From assembly GCA_024640885.1 (NCBI GenBank), contig JAHEEC010000014.1, positions 1 to 38,737 of the forward strand: a DNA stretch of 38,737 nucleotides, given 5' to 3'. The stretch comes from Bacteroidota bacterium. Its GTDB lineage: Bacteria > Bacteroidota > Bacteroidia > Bacteroidales > GCA-2748055. Positions 26,626 to 34,710 of the stretch are shown piece by piece; position 1 is the first letter of the stretch, and every line of letters begins with the position of its first letter. Below the pieces are notes generated by a model, which was given only the letters and a program-made list of their open reading frames with translations, was not told where the DNA came from and did no database searches. Both the position numbers and the translations under genes were made by a program.

Positions 26626-27606
26626 ATGATCAGGCAACTGCGTTCCATACTAAGGCTCATCAGGTTTCCCAACCTGGTGATCATCGCAGCCACACAGTAC
26701 GCCATGAGATACCTCCTGATGGAACCCCTGCTGCCCTCCCAGACTTTTTCACTGCAATTCGGGGAGGTGCAATTCGGACTCCTGGTCCTTTCCACAATCT
26801 TCATTGCAGCTGCCGGGTATATTATCAATGATTACTTTGATACACAGTCAGATATGATCAACAAGCCAGCCCGGGTGGTGGTGGGTGTCAGGATCAGCAG
26901 AAGGGTGGCCATGACCCTTCACGCCCTGCTGAACATCATAGGAGTCGGGCTTGGAGTCTACCTTGCATTTTATGTGGAAATACCCTCCCTCTCCTTTGTT
27001 TTTGTGCTTGCCACCGGACTGCTGTGGTTCTACTCCACCAGCTATAAAAGACAGTTCCTTGTGGGAAACCTTTCAGTGGCTTTTCTTACGGGTCTGGTAC
27101 CGCTGATGGTGGTCCTCTTCGAGATCCCCTTGCTGAACAGGGAGTATGGCCAGGTAATGCTTCGCAACGAAGCCAGCTTCAATTACATCTTTGCATGGGT
27201 GGCGGGCTTCAGTTTCTTCGCTTTCCTCACCACCCTGATTCGCGAGGTGATCAAAGATGCAGAAGACTTCGAGGGTGACATGGCATACGGGATGAAAACG
27301 GTTCCCATCCTGCTGGGTACCTTCTGGACCAAATTCGCCGTGGTGGGGATGATCCTGGTAACCCTGTGTTTGCTGGTGTTTCTCCTTTTGAAATACATCA
27401 TGTTTTCAGTGGAGCCGGCCGATTATTTCTCCATGATCTATTTCCTAATTTTCCTGGTTATTCCACTTATTATGCTGATGATCCAGGTGATCACCGCAAA
27501 GGACAAGCGTGGTTACAGGCGTGCCAGTACCCTGATCAAAATGGTCATGCTCACAGGGATCCTTTATTCAGGGGTGGTATTTTACCTGGTAAACTTCAAA
27601 TATTAG
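26626..27606 (+). CDS. UbiA-family prenyltransferase
   Basis: This 326-residue polytopic membrane enzyme has about eight or nine transmembrane helices. The first Asp-rich motif is NDYFDTQSD (N68, D69, D72, D76), and the second is in IREVIKDAEDFEGD near 210. Both bind the Mg-diphosphate of the prenyl donor. Homologues in this gene neighbourhood are often annotated as geranylgeranylglycerol-phosphate geranylgeranyltransferase, an archaeal-type ether-lipid enzyme. A quinone or haem prenyltransferase role cannot be excluded. The start is the ATG at 26626. It is transcribed with the DUF2520, KdsC-like and maf genes. Confidence 0.88.
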   Translation: MIRQLRSILRLIRFPNLVIIAATQYAMRYLLMEPLLPSQTFSLQFGEVQFGLLVLSTIFIAAAGYIINDYFDTQSDMINKPARVVVGVRISRRVAMTLHALLNIIGVGLGVYLAFYVEIPSLSFVFVLATGLLWFYSTSYKRQFLVGNLSVAFLTGLVPLMVVLFEIPLLNREYGQVMLRNEASFNYIFAWVAGFSFFAFLTTLIREVIKDAEDFEGDMAYGMKTVPILLGTFWTKFAVVGMILVTLCLLVFLLLKYIMFSVEPADYFSMIYFLIFLVIPLIMLMIQVITAKDKRGYRRASTLIKMVMLTGILYSGVVFYLVNFKY

Positions 27607-27624
27607 GGTTTGCCTGAGGGAATC

Positions 27625-28203
27625 ATGTCATATGAAATATTACTGGCTTCGGAATCTCCCAGGAGGGCCCAGCTTATGGGTGGGCTGGGTCTGCCCTTCA
27701 AAGTGGTTGAAACTGGACACATCGATGAACATTACCCATCCCATTTAAAAGAGGGCGAAATTGCACGTTTCCTGGCCGAACTCAAGTCCGATGCCTACAG
27801 GGAATCCCTTTCAGAAAAGCAGATCCTGCTCACTGCCGACACCATCGTTTGGCACCGGGAAAGAGAGCTGGGAAAACCGGCGGATCATCATGAAGCCGTG
27901 TCAATGATCCGCGACCTGTCGGGCAGTACCCACCAGGTTTTTACAGGGGTGTGCCTGAGGTCCAACCATAAAAGACGATCCTTCATTTCTGTCACCGATG
28001 TGACCTTCTCAAAGCTGGACCCGGGGGAGATCGAATCGTATGTGACCAGGTTTAATCCCATGGATAAGGCAGGTGCCTACGGGATCCAGGAGTGGATCGG
28101 ATTCGTTGCGGTCGAAAAAATTGTGGGCAGCTATTTCAATGTAATGGGATTGCCCGTCCAAAGGGTCTATACCGAATTAAAGTCCCTGATTGTGAAAGAG
28201 TAG
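27625..28203 (+). CDS. maf: Maf/YceF-family nucleotide pyrophosphatase
   Basis: This 192-residue protein carries Maf motifs: ILLASESPRR near the start (residues 4-13), LTADTIV near 69-75, the DKAGAYGIQE segment near 148-157 and GSYFNVMGLP near 170-179. Maf proteins hydrolyse non-canonical or modified nucleoside triphosphates and were first linked to septum inhibition. I chose the ATG at 27625, which places the first strand at the normal distance; the TTG at 27610 would add five residues. It lies between the UbiA gene and the S46 peptidase. Confidence 0.92.
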   Translation: MSYEILLASESPRRAQLMGGLGLPFKVVETGHIDEHYPSHLKEGEIARFLAELKSDAYRESLSEKQILLTADTIVWHRERELGKPADHHEAVSMIRDLSGSTHQVFTGVCLRSNHKRRSFISVTDVTFSKLDPGEIESYVTRFNPMDKAGAYGIQEWIGFVAVEKIVGSYFNVMGLPVQRVYTELKSLIVKE

Positions 28204-28217
28204 CATAAATTATTAGC

Positions 28218-30383
28218 ATGGTAAGGTTTCTAAAGTTTCTCTGTCCACCCCGGGTTGGAACACTTCTGATGGTGATCCTCATTCATGGACCAATGATCCT
28301 GAAGGCTGAGGAGGGGATGTGGATCCCCATGTTGCTCGAGAGAACCCAGCTTTCACAGATGCAGGAAGCCGGGCTCAGGCTGAGTGCGGAGGATATTTAC
28401 AGCATCAACCAGGACTGCCTGAAAGATGCTGTGGTGATCTTTGGCAACGGGTGTACAGGCGAAATCATATCTGAGGAGGGATTGCTGCTGACCAACCACC
28501 ATTGTGGTGAAGGGGCGGTTCAGTCACACAGCTCGGTGGAAAACGATTACCTGACCCATGGGTTCTGGGCCCTTTCCAGGGATAAGGAACTGCCCAATGA
28601 AAGACTTTCAGTGACTTTTCTCAGGTATATGAAGGATGTGACCTCCCAGGTCCAGGAGGGGATCATGCCGGGAATGGATCCACAGGTGCGTGAACGCACA
28701 ATTAGTGAGAATATGGGCAGGCTCATCCTGGAAGCCACCTCGGGGACCTATCTGGATGCAACGGTGAAACCCTTCTACTACGGGAACGAGTATTACCTGT
28801 TTGTGTATGAGAAATTCACGGATGTAAGGCTGGTGGGTGCTCCGCCCGTCTCCATTGGCAATTTTGGCGGTGATACCGATAACTGGATGTGGCCGAGGCA
28901 TACGGGTGATTTCTCACTATTCAGGATCTATGCTGACCGGGAGAACCGGCCAGCCGCATTCAATCCTTCCAATCAACCCTATAAACCCAGGAAGTCACTG
29001 GAGATCGCCGCCGGGGGGGTGGCGGAGGGGGATTTTACCATGATCCTTGGCTACCCGGGCTCAACCACTGAATACCTCTACTCAGAGGGGGTGCGCATCA
29101 ACCTGGAAGAGAGCCTTCCGCTGAGGGTCAGGCTCAGGACCACGCGCATGGAGATCATGGACAAATGGATGAAAAGCTCCGATGAGGTGAGGATCCAGTA
29201 TACCACCAAATACAGGAGACTGACCAACGCCTGGAAAAAATGGCAGGGAGCCATCCTGGGACTGAACCGCCTGGAGGCAGTGGAGAGGAAGATCGGGGAA
29301 GAAGAGGCCTTTATGAAGTGGGTCAATGCCAGCGGAGAGCGGCAGTTCATGTACGACGGGATCCTGGACCGGTTCAGCCAGCTCTATGGCGAGATAATCC
29401 GGTATTCGGTGGCCGTAGTGCTGATGGAGGAGGCCATCGAGCCAGTGGAACTTTTTAATCAGGTATCCAGGATGGTAGTGCTGATGAGGCAGGGGGTGGA
29501 TCCCGTCCAATTGAAGAGCCAGGCTGAGAGGTTCTACAAGAATTTTTTCCTGCCGGTGGACCGGGAGATCTTTGCCGCCATGATCTCTGCCTGCCAGGAG
29601 CATCTTTCTGACCAATTTCTCCCCGGTTTCTTCAGTGAAATAAGGGAGAAGTACAGGGGGGATTTCAATGGTTTTGCAGAAGATACATACGGAAAATCAA
29701 TCTTTAGTGATAAGGATAAGGTCATGAGGATCCTGGAATTATATGAGAGAAATCCCGGGGAGGCCCTGGAGCGGCTTCTGGAGGACCCGGTGGCCGTTTA
29801 TCTCAACCAGTTCATGGAAATCTACATGGTGGCGATCAATCCGGCCCACTTGGAACTGCAGGCTCAGCTGGGGATGGTTTACAAAACTTACATGAGGGCG
29901 CTGGTTGAAATGTCACCGGAGAAAGGAGTTTACCCCGATGCGAATTTTACCATGAGGCTGAGCTACGGGACTGTCCAGGGATACGAACCCCGGGATGGAG
30001 TCCATTACCAGTACACCACCACCCTTGACGGGCTCATGGAGAAATGGGGGGAAGGGTCTGAGGATTATACCATCCCCGAAAAACTGTCACAGCTCTACCG
30101 GGAGAAGGATTATGGAAGGTACGGGGTGGATGGTACAATGCCTGTTTGCTTTATCGCTTCAAACCATACCTCGGGCGGGAATTCCGGGAGCCCTGTCCTG
30201 GATGCAGAGGGACGCCTGATCGGGATCAACTTCGACAGGAACTGGGAGGGAACCATGAGCGATATCCTTTATGATCCCTCACTATGCCGGAATATTGCCG
30301 TGGACATCAGGTATGTGCTGTTTATCATGGATAAATTTGCAGGGGCAGGTTACCTGATGGATGAAATGAATATCACCTGGTAG
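28218..30383 (+). CDS. S46 dipeptidyl-peptidase, DPP11-type (Asp/Glu-specific)
   Basis: This 721-residue exported serine peptidase has an N-terminal hydrophobic signal (about 1-30). Catalytic residues are visible: H95 in TNHHCG, D219 or D221 in GGDTDNWMW, and S656 in GGNSGSP. R674 in NFDRNWEG sits where DPP11 has its specificity arginine and DPP7 has glycine, so cleavage after Asp or Glu at position two is predicted. Numbering is offset by one from Porphyromonas gingivalis DPP11 (S655, R673, as I recall them). The enzyme would trim periplasmic oligopeptides to dipeptides for uptake. It lies 14 nt after maf and its stop abuts the next start. Confidence 0.92.
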   Translation: MVRFLKFLCPPRVGTLLMVILIHGPMILKAEEGMWIPMLLERTQLSQMQEAGLRLSAEDIYSINQDCLKDAVVIFGNGCTGEIISEEGLLLTNHHCGEGAVQSHSSVENDYLTHGFWALSRDKELPNERLSVTFLRYMKDVTSQVQEGIMPGMDPQVRERTISENMGRLILEATSGTYLDATVKPFYYGNEYYLFVYEKFTDVRLVGAPPVSIGNFGGDTDNWMWPRHTGDFSLFRIYADRENRPAAFNPSNQPYKPRKSLEIAAGGVAEGDFTMILGYPGSTTEYLYSEGVRINLEESLPLRVRLRTTRMEIMDKWMKSSDEVRIQYTTKYRRLTNAWKKWQGAILGLNRLEAVERKIGEEEAFMKWVNASGERQFMYDGILDRFSQLYGEIIRYSVAVVLMEEAIEPVELFNQVSRMVVLMRQGVDPVQLKSQAERFYKNFFLPVDREIFAAMISACQEHLSDQFLPGFFSEIREKYRGDFNGFAEDTYGKSIFSDKDKVMRILELYERNPGEALERLLEDPVAVYLNQFMEIYMVAINPAHLELQAQLGMVYKTYMRALVEMSPEKGVYPDANFTMRLSYGTVQGYEPRDGVHYQYTTTLDGLMEKWGEGSEDYTIPEKLSQLYREKDYGRYGVDGTMPVCFIASNHTSGGNSGSPVLDAEGRLIGINFDRNWEGTMSDILYDPSLCRNIAVDIRYVLFIMDKFAGAGYLMDEMNITW

Positions 30384-31415
30384 ATGGGAATGGAACTTAA
30401 ACTGCATGTCCATGGACGGGGAAATGCGTGGCCGGTCCCCCTGGGTGAGACGCACCCCTTCTATAACAGGAACGATTGCAGGGACCTCTCCAACGCGGCC
30501 TATTCACTGACGGCCTCGGAGCAGGGGAGCATGCGGGCGGATGTGCTGATCGATGCGGGCCATGGGACCATACAGAGCCTCATATCGGGAAGGAACCGGA
30601 TCCCTGATTGCATTTGCCTCACCCACGGACACATGGACCATACCCTGTCGGTGGACTGGGTGGTTCAGAGTTTCTGGCGGCACCATGAAAAAAAGAGATT
30701 ATACCCGGTGTATGCCACCGCATCCGTCTACCGGTTCATGCTGAAGTCATATCCCCACCTTGAAAAGCTCATTGAGTTCAGGGAACTGATCCCCGGGGTG
30801 ACTCGACCACTGGAAGGTTCCAACCCGTTTAACCTGACCGCCTACCCGGTATATCATGGTCAGGGTGCGGCGGGCTCCTCCATGCTCCTTTTCGAAACAG
30901 TAGGCAAGAAGCTGCTGTTCACCGGTGACCTGCTGTCACCGCTGCTGAGGAACGGGGATTATGAACGATTGATGAATGCGGACCTGGTGGTGGCGGATGC
31001 CAATAACCGCTATCCATGGCCGCGGACCAATCACTGGAGTTTCGCGGGTGGTCCTGAAAGCCCCATGGAACGGGACAGCACATTAAGATCATTTATTGAG
31101 ACCCTGTCATGGGAGGATTTGACGGCTCCCCATGAACTGCCCCTCCAGGAGGAGTCATTCATAAATTATTTCAGTCAGCTTAAAAAAGAGTGGGACCTGT
31201 CCACACAACCTTTTACGGTTATGGAGTTTCTCCGGAAGATTGATCCGAAACTCCTGGTGCCGGTACATTACAGCGGTGCCGAGGACTCCAGGTATCACCG
31301 GGAAAAGATCCTGGACGGGGCTGGCTTGCGTTCCTGGATTGAACACACCATGAAATCGGAGGGCCTTCTATCGGAAATATTGCTGCCTCTGCCGGGCCAG
31401 GTGATACCGCTCTGA
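30384..31415 (+). CDS. Metallo-beta-lactamase-fold hydrolase
   Basis: This 343-residue protein has the zinc motif THGHMDH (H81, H83, D85, H86). Later metal positions are expected in the GDLLSP segment near 195 and PVHYSG near 300. There is no signal peptide. Substrates of the superfamily range from lactones and phosphodiesters to RNA, and nothing visible fixes the choice. An RNase Z-like role is not supported, since the sequence around the core differs. The ATG follows the peptidase stop with no gap, so translation is probably coupled, though the cellular compartments differ. Confidence 0.85.
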   Translation: MGMELKLHVHGRGNAWPVPLGETHPFYNRNDCRDLSNAAYSLTASEQGSMRADVLIDAGHGTIQSLISGRNRIPDCICLTHGHMDHTLSVDWVVQSFWRHHEKKRLYPVYATASVYRFMLKSYPHLEKLIEFRELIPGVTRPLEGSNPFNLTAYPVYHGQGAAGSSMLLFETVGKKLLFTGDLLSPLLRNGDYERLMNADLVVADANNRYPWPRTNHWSFAGGPESPMERDSTLRSFIETLSWEDLTAPHELPLQEESFINYFSQLKKEWDLSTQPFTVMEFLRKIDPKLLVPVHYSGAEDSRYHREKILDGAGLRSWIEHTMKSEGLLSEILLPLPGQVIPL

Positions 31416-31490
31416 AGCGGCCTTTGATCCTTCCATGGCCTTTCCCCGCAAAAACCTATTGATATATTTTGTTTCTTTGGGGTTTTAACC

Positions 31491-32408
31491 ATGGGTAGCG
31501 ACAACCGCAAAGGAGTATTATATGCCATGTTCACCGCTTCACTGTGGGGATTCATGGCCATCATCCTGAAGGTAATGACCAATGAACTGCCCCCTGTAAC
31601 GGTGGTGTGGTTCAGGTTTTTTTTCGCATTTGTGGTCCTGGGTATCTGGACCCTGATCTTTCGCAGGAAGGATTTCAGCATATTCAGGCGCCCCCCGGTC
31701 TTCCTGTTCCTGGCGGCAATCTTCCTGGGATTCAACTATCTGGGATTTATTTCCGGCATTAAGCATGTCTCCCCCTCCTCATCACAGGTATTTATACAGA
31801 TCGCCCCTGTGAGTTTTGCGCTTTCAGGGATCATTATCTTCCGGGAACAGGTGAGTTGGAAGCACATCGTGGGATTCGTCCTGGTCCTCTCCGGAATTGG
31901 ATTGTTCTATTCAGAACAGCTCAGGGAGATGGCGGGGAGCAACGGGAATTTTACCCTTGGGATGTTGCTCGTTCTGGGGGGCGGACTCTCGTGGGCCATC
32001 TTTGCCACCCTTCAGAAATCACTGGTCAGAACGCTCCATCCCAACCAGCTCAACCTTTTCATCTATGCTTTCTGCGCTGTGGTCCTGATGCCCCTGGTGC
32101 ATTTTTCAAAGCTCAAGGGCATGCCAGACACCAACTGGTACCTGCTCATCTACCTGGGAATGAATACGGTGCTGGCCTATGGATCACTTGCCCTGGCGAT
32201 CAAGCTGACCGAAGCCACCCGTGTGAGTGTAATTATCACGCTGAATCCCATCATCACCTTTGTGACCATGGCCATCCTCAGCCGGATGAAGGTTTCATGG
32301 ATCGAGCCAGAATCCTTCTCCATACTGAGCATCCTGGGTGCCCTCACGGTGCTGGCTGGAGCCATCCTGGTCATCTCGGCCGGATGGAAAAAAAGAAACC
32401 AGGCCTGA
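31491..32408 (+). CDS. EamA/DMT-superfamily transporter
   Basis: The 305-residue protein has ten predicted transmembrane helices in two five-helix EamA repeats (about 6-140 and 150-298). The first helix has the family feature 'ASLWGFMAII', and each repeat ends in a glycine-rich helix (GFVLVLSGIGLFY; GALTVLAGAILV). Members export metabolites or amino acids, but the substrate cannot be inferred. It is a single gene downstream of the metallo-hydrolase, with a weak TATATTTT box at 31463-31470. It converges with the leftward genes, its stop lying 9 nt from the stop of the small membrane protein. I see no hairpin between them. Confidence 0.87.
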   Translation: MGSDNRKGVLYAMFTASLWGFMAIILKVMTNELPPVTVVWFRFFFAFVVLGIWTLIFRRKDFSIFRRPPVFLFLAAIFLGFNYLGFISGIKHVSPSSSQVFIQIAPVSFALSGIIIFREQVSWKHIVGFVLVLSGIGLFYSEQLREMAGSNGNFTLGMLLVLGGGLSWAIFATLQKSLVRTLHPNQLNLFIYAFCAVVLMPLVHFSKLKGMPDTNWYLLIYLGMNTVLAYGSLALAIKLTEATRVSVIITLNPIITFVTMAILSRMKVSWIEPESFSILSILGALTVLAGAILVISAGWKKRNQA

Positions 32409-32417
32409 TCACTTCAA

Positions 32418-32630
32418 CTATTCCTGTTTCTTCTTCTTTACCAGGGTGGAGGTGAGCAGCATGAATGCGCCGAAGGCCAGCATGAATACACCGGACCAAA
32501 GGTTGATGTTGTGTCCCAGTGACTGTGCGTACATTTCACTGTCTCCCGCGGTCACGATCCCGTGAATGGTAAGGATCACTCCCAGAATGCTAAACATCAG
32601 ACCGATCGGAATTTTTATATCTAAGCCCAT
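32418..32630 (-). CDS. Small two-helix membrane protein associated with symporter
   Basis: The product has 70 residues with two transmembrane helices (about 7-27 and 43-62), a short polar loop (TAGDSEMYAQSLGHNINLW) and a basic tail (LVKKKKQE). I chose the ATG at 32630 because it gives a compact protein in register with the helices; the frame extends upstream, but that part overlaps the symporter gene. It starts 19 nt after the symporter stop and appears co-transcribed with it. Small membrane partners are known for some secondary transporters, which suggests an accessory or assembly role. This is inference; the family is not recognised with a name. Confidence 0.7.
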   Translation of the reverse strand: MGLDIKIPIGLMFSILGVILTIHGIVTAGDSEMYAQSLGHNINLWSGVFMLAFGAFMLLTSTLVKKKKQE

Positions 32631-32649
32631 GGCTATCTGCGTTTTAAGT

Positions 32650-34368
32650 TTACCAGAATATGATTGTAAGTACGATGGAGATAACGCCCACAATGATTGC
32701 CAGAAAGCCAGGTGTTTGGTACCAGTATTTCGAATCATCCTTGATCCTGGGTGTGAGGGAGTAGACAAGCCCTTTCAACTGTTCATCGGTTTTCACCCTG
32801 GGGGTGAGGAAGGTGATCAGAAGCGTCAGCGCCAGGGCCGCAGCAAAAGCATAGATGGCGGTCCAGAAGTTCTGGGCCATCTCACTGGGATAAGTGTGGA
32901 GAAGGCTGAAATAGCCCCCTTTCACACCGGCGGAAGCACCTGCCGGCAGGGTCAGCCCATGATGGATCGCTGCGGAGATGGTTCCGCCAATGAGGCCCCA
33001 GAATGCCGCATGGCCCGTCGTTCGTTTCCAGAACATCCCCAGCAGGAAAGCAGCGAACAGGGGCGCATTGACAAAGGCGAATATGAGCTGCAGAAAGTCC
33101 ATTACATTGTTAAAGCTCCTGGCCACATAAGCGGTCATGATGCTGACCAGCACACCCACCACAGTGGTCCACCTCCCGACCTTTAAATAGTGTTCGTCAG
33201 ACTTGTTGGGCTTGATGTAGCTCTGGTAAATATCATAGGTAAATACCGTGTTGAATGCAGAGACATTGCCGGCCATCCCCGACATGAAAGAGGCCATCAG
33301 TGCAGTCAGTCCCAGTCCCAGGACACCCACAGGCATGTATTTCATGAGCATCACCGGGATCACCTTATCAAAATCAGTGGCCATGGTACCCTCTTTCAGG
33401 GGGAGTTCCAGGGCACCCATGTTGGTCAGCGCCAGGGCGATCATCCCGGGGATGATCACCAGGGCGGGCAGGAACATTTTTGGGATCGCCCCGATCAGCG
33501 GGGTTTTGCGGGCAGCTGACATGGAACCTGCAGCCATGGCCCTCTGGACCACCAGGAAGTTGGTGCACCAGTACCCGAATGAAAGGACGAAACCGAGCCC
33601 CATCAGGACCCCGAACCACTCCACACCCATGGGATTGGCATCGGCGCTGCCCGTTATTTTCCAGGTATGGACCATCTGTTCGGGAAGATTCGCCTTTAAT
33701 CCTTCCCAACCTCCAATATCCGACAAACCGATGATCACAAGGGGTGCAAACCCGATTACGATCAGGAAGAACTGCAGCACTTCGTTGTAGATGGCCGAGG
33801 TGAGTCCCCCGAGCACCATGTAGATCAGCACGATCACTGCTGAAATAAAGAGATAAAGGTCAAATTCCCCGATATGGATCCCCAGGAGGTTCCAGTCGAT
33901 CTGAAGGGGCAGGATCACCTGTGCCAGCAGGGCCAGGGCATACATGGAGATGCCCGAGGCGAAAACGGTCATGATGGCAAAGGCAAATGCATTGAAGCCC
34001 CTTGTTTTTTCGTCAAACCTCAGTTTGAGGTATTCGGGAACCGACCTCGCCTTGGAGCCATAGTAAAATGGCATCATGAATATGGCCAGGAAGATCATGG
34101 CGGGAATGGCGCCAATAAGGTAAAAGTGAACGGTCATCATGCCGTATTTGGCTCCCGAAGCTGCCATGCCGATCACCTCCAGCGCACCCAGGTTGGCAGA
34201 GATGAATGCCAGTCCGGTGACCCATGCAGGGAGGGATCTTCCGGCTTCCAGAAAAGCAGAGGCATCCTTCATATATTTTTTCAGTGCCCAGCCAATACCC
34301 AGCACAAAGACAAAGTAGATCAGGATGATTAACCAGTCGATGGTGCCCAGCGAAAATGTAGTTTGCAT
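32650..34368 (-). CDS. Sodium:solute symporter (SSS/SLC5 family)
   Basis: The 572-residue protein has about 14 transmembrane helices of the LeuT-type fold. TM1 region 'ISANLGALEVIGMAASG' holds the sodium- and solute-contacting segment. The glutamate that SGLT proteins place after TM2 appears replaced (VHFYLIGA), so the solute may differ from that of the rightward symporter. It is transcribed leftward from a consensus promoter and followed by the small membrane protein. It has no recognisable catabolic gene beside it except the divergent arabinose module, so sharing of that regulon is possible but unproved. Confidence 0.9.
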   Translation of the reverse strand: MQTTFSLGTIDWLIILIYFVFVLGIGWALKKYMKDASAFLEAGRSLPAWVTGLAFISANLGALEVIGMAASGAKYGMMTVHFYLIGAIPAMIFLAIFMMPFYYGSKARSVPEYLKLRFDEKTRGFNAFAFAIMTVFASGISMYALALLAQVILPLQIDWNLLGIHIGEFDLYLFISAVIVLIYMVLGGLTSAIYNEVLQFFLIVIGFAPLVIIGLSDIGGWEGLKANLPEQMVHTWKITGSADANPMGVEWFGVLMGLGFVLSFGYWCTNFLVVQRAMAAGSMSAARKTPLIGAIPKMFLPALVIIPGMIALALTNMGALELPLKEGTMATDFDKVIPVMLMKYMPVGVLGLGLTALMASFMSGMAGNVSAFNTVFTYDIYQSYIKPNKSDEHYLKVGRWTTVVGVLVSIMTAYVARSFNNVMDFLQLIFAFVNAPLFAAFLLGMFWKRTTGHAAFWGLIGGTISAAIHHGLTLPAGASAGVKGGYFSLLHTYPSEMAQNFWTAIYAFAAALALTLLITFLTPRVKTDEQLKGLVYSLTPRIKDDSKYWYQTPGFLAIIVGVISIVLTIIFW

Positions 34369-34411
34369 ACGTTCAGATTTGGTGAAGCAGGTGACTAAAT
34401 TATTTTCTATC

Positions 34412-34442
34412 TAAATGTATAAACTATTCTCAACCATTCAAA
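34412..34442 (-). promoter_or_regulatory. Promoter of leftward symporter
   Basis: Read on the minus strand, TTTG (34442-34439) is followed after 19 nt by TACATTTA (34419-34412), 7 of 8 matches to the TAnnTTTG box. The start would lie near 34405, about 37 nt upstream of the ATG at 34368. Confidence 0.75.
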
Positions 34443-34577
34443 TTCCGATCTCCCAAATAAGCATCCTCCAAAGGGTTTCCAGGCTTGGTTCGCATGTTTT
34501 CACTCAGTTTGCCATGGGCGGACCCGATATTATCTTGAGTCGATCTAAATAACTTTGCCATATTGACTCATTTGCGG

Positions 34578-34600
34578 TTAAGTGTTAATATTACACTTAA
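34578..34600. promoter_or_regulatory. Palindromic operator, likely for Nudix-type arabinose regulator
   Basis: TTAAGTGT (34578-34585) and ACACTTAA (34593-34600) are perfect 8-bp arms around TAATATT. The site lies 4 nt after a TTTG (34571-34574) and near a loose -7-like element (34598-34605), a placement suited to repression of the rightward symporter. It is 110 nt upstream of that gene and in cis to the Nudix/winged-helix regulator encoded at 36424. The assignment of regulator to site is inferred from proximity. Confidence 0.7.
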
Positions 34601-34710
34601 ACTTAATAACCCCCTTTTAAATCACAGGAATCAGAGGGCTTAAGAATCAGATCAATAACCACTTAACTATTTTCCTCCGCGTTATAAACTAACTAAAATT
34701 ACCTACTAAA

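Larger units (their letters stand above)
34369..34710. promoter_or_regulatory. Divergent intergenic regulatory region between two symporters
   Basis: This 342-bp non-coding region separates the two symporter genes. It contains the leftward promoter (34412-34442), a 23-bp palindrome (34578-34600), the 8-bp direct repeat TTTGCCAT (34508-34515 and 34554-34561), and an inverted repeat TGAGTC (34536-34541)/GACTCA (34565-34570). A half-site-like CACTTAA lies at 34660-34666, downstream of the palindrome. No coding frame is convincing. It is the likely control point for sugar uptake. Confidence 0.75.

Noticed and set aside
32566-34332. Several plus-strand frames across the leftward symporter
   Set aside because: They are rich in His/Gly/Gln, lack membrane or domain patterns and mirror a clear 14-helix transporter.
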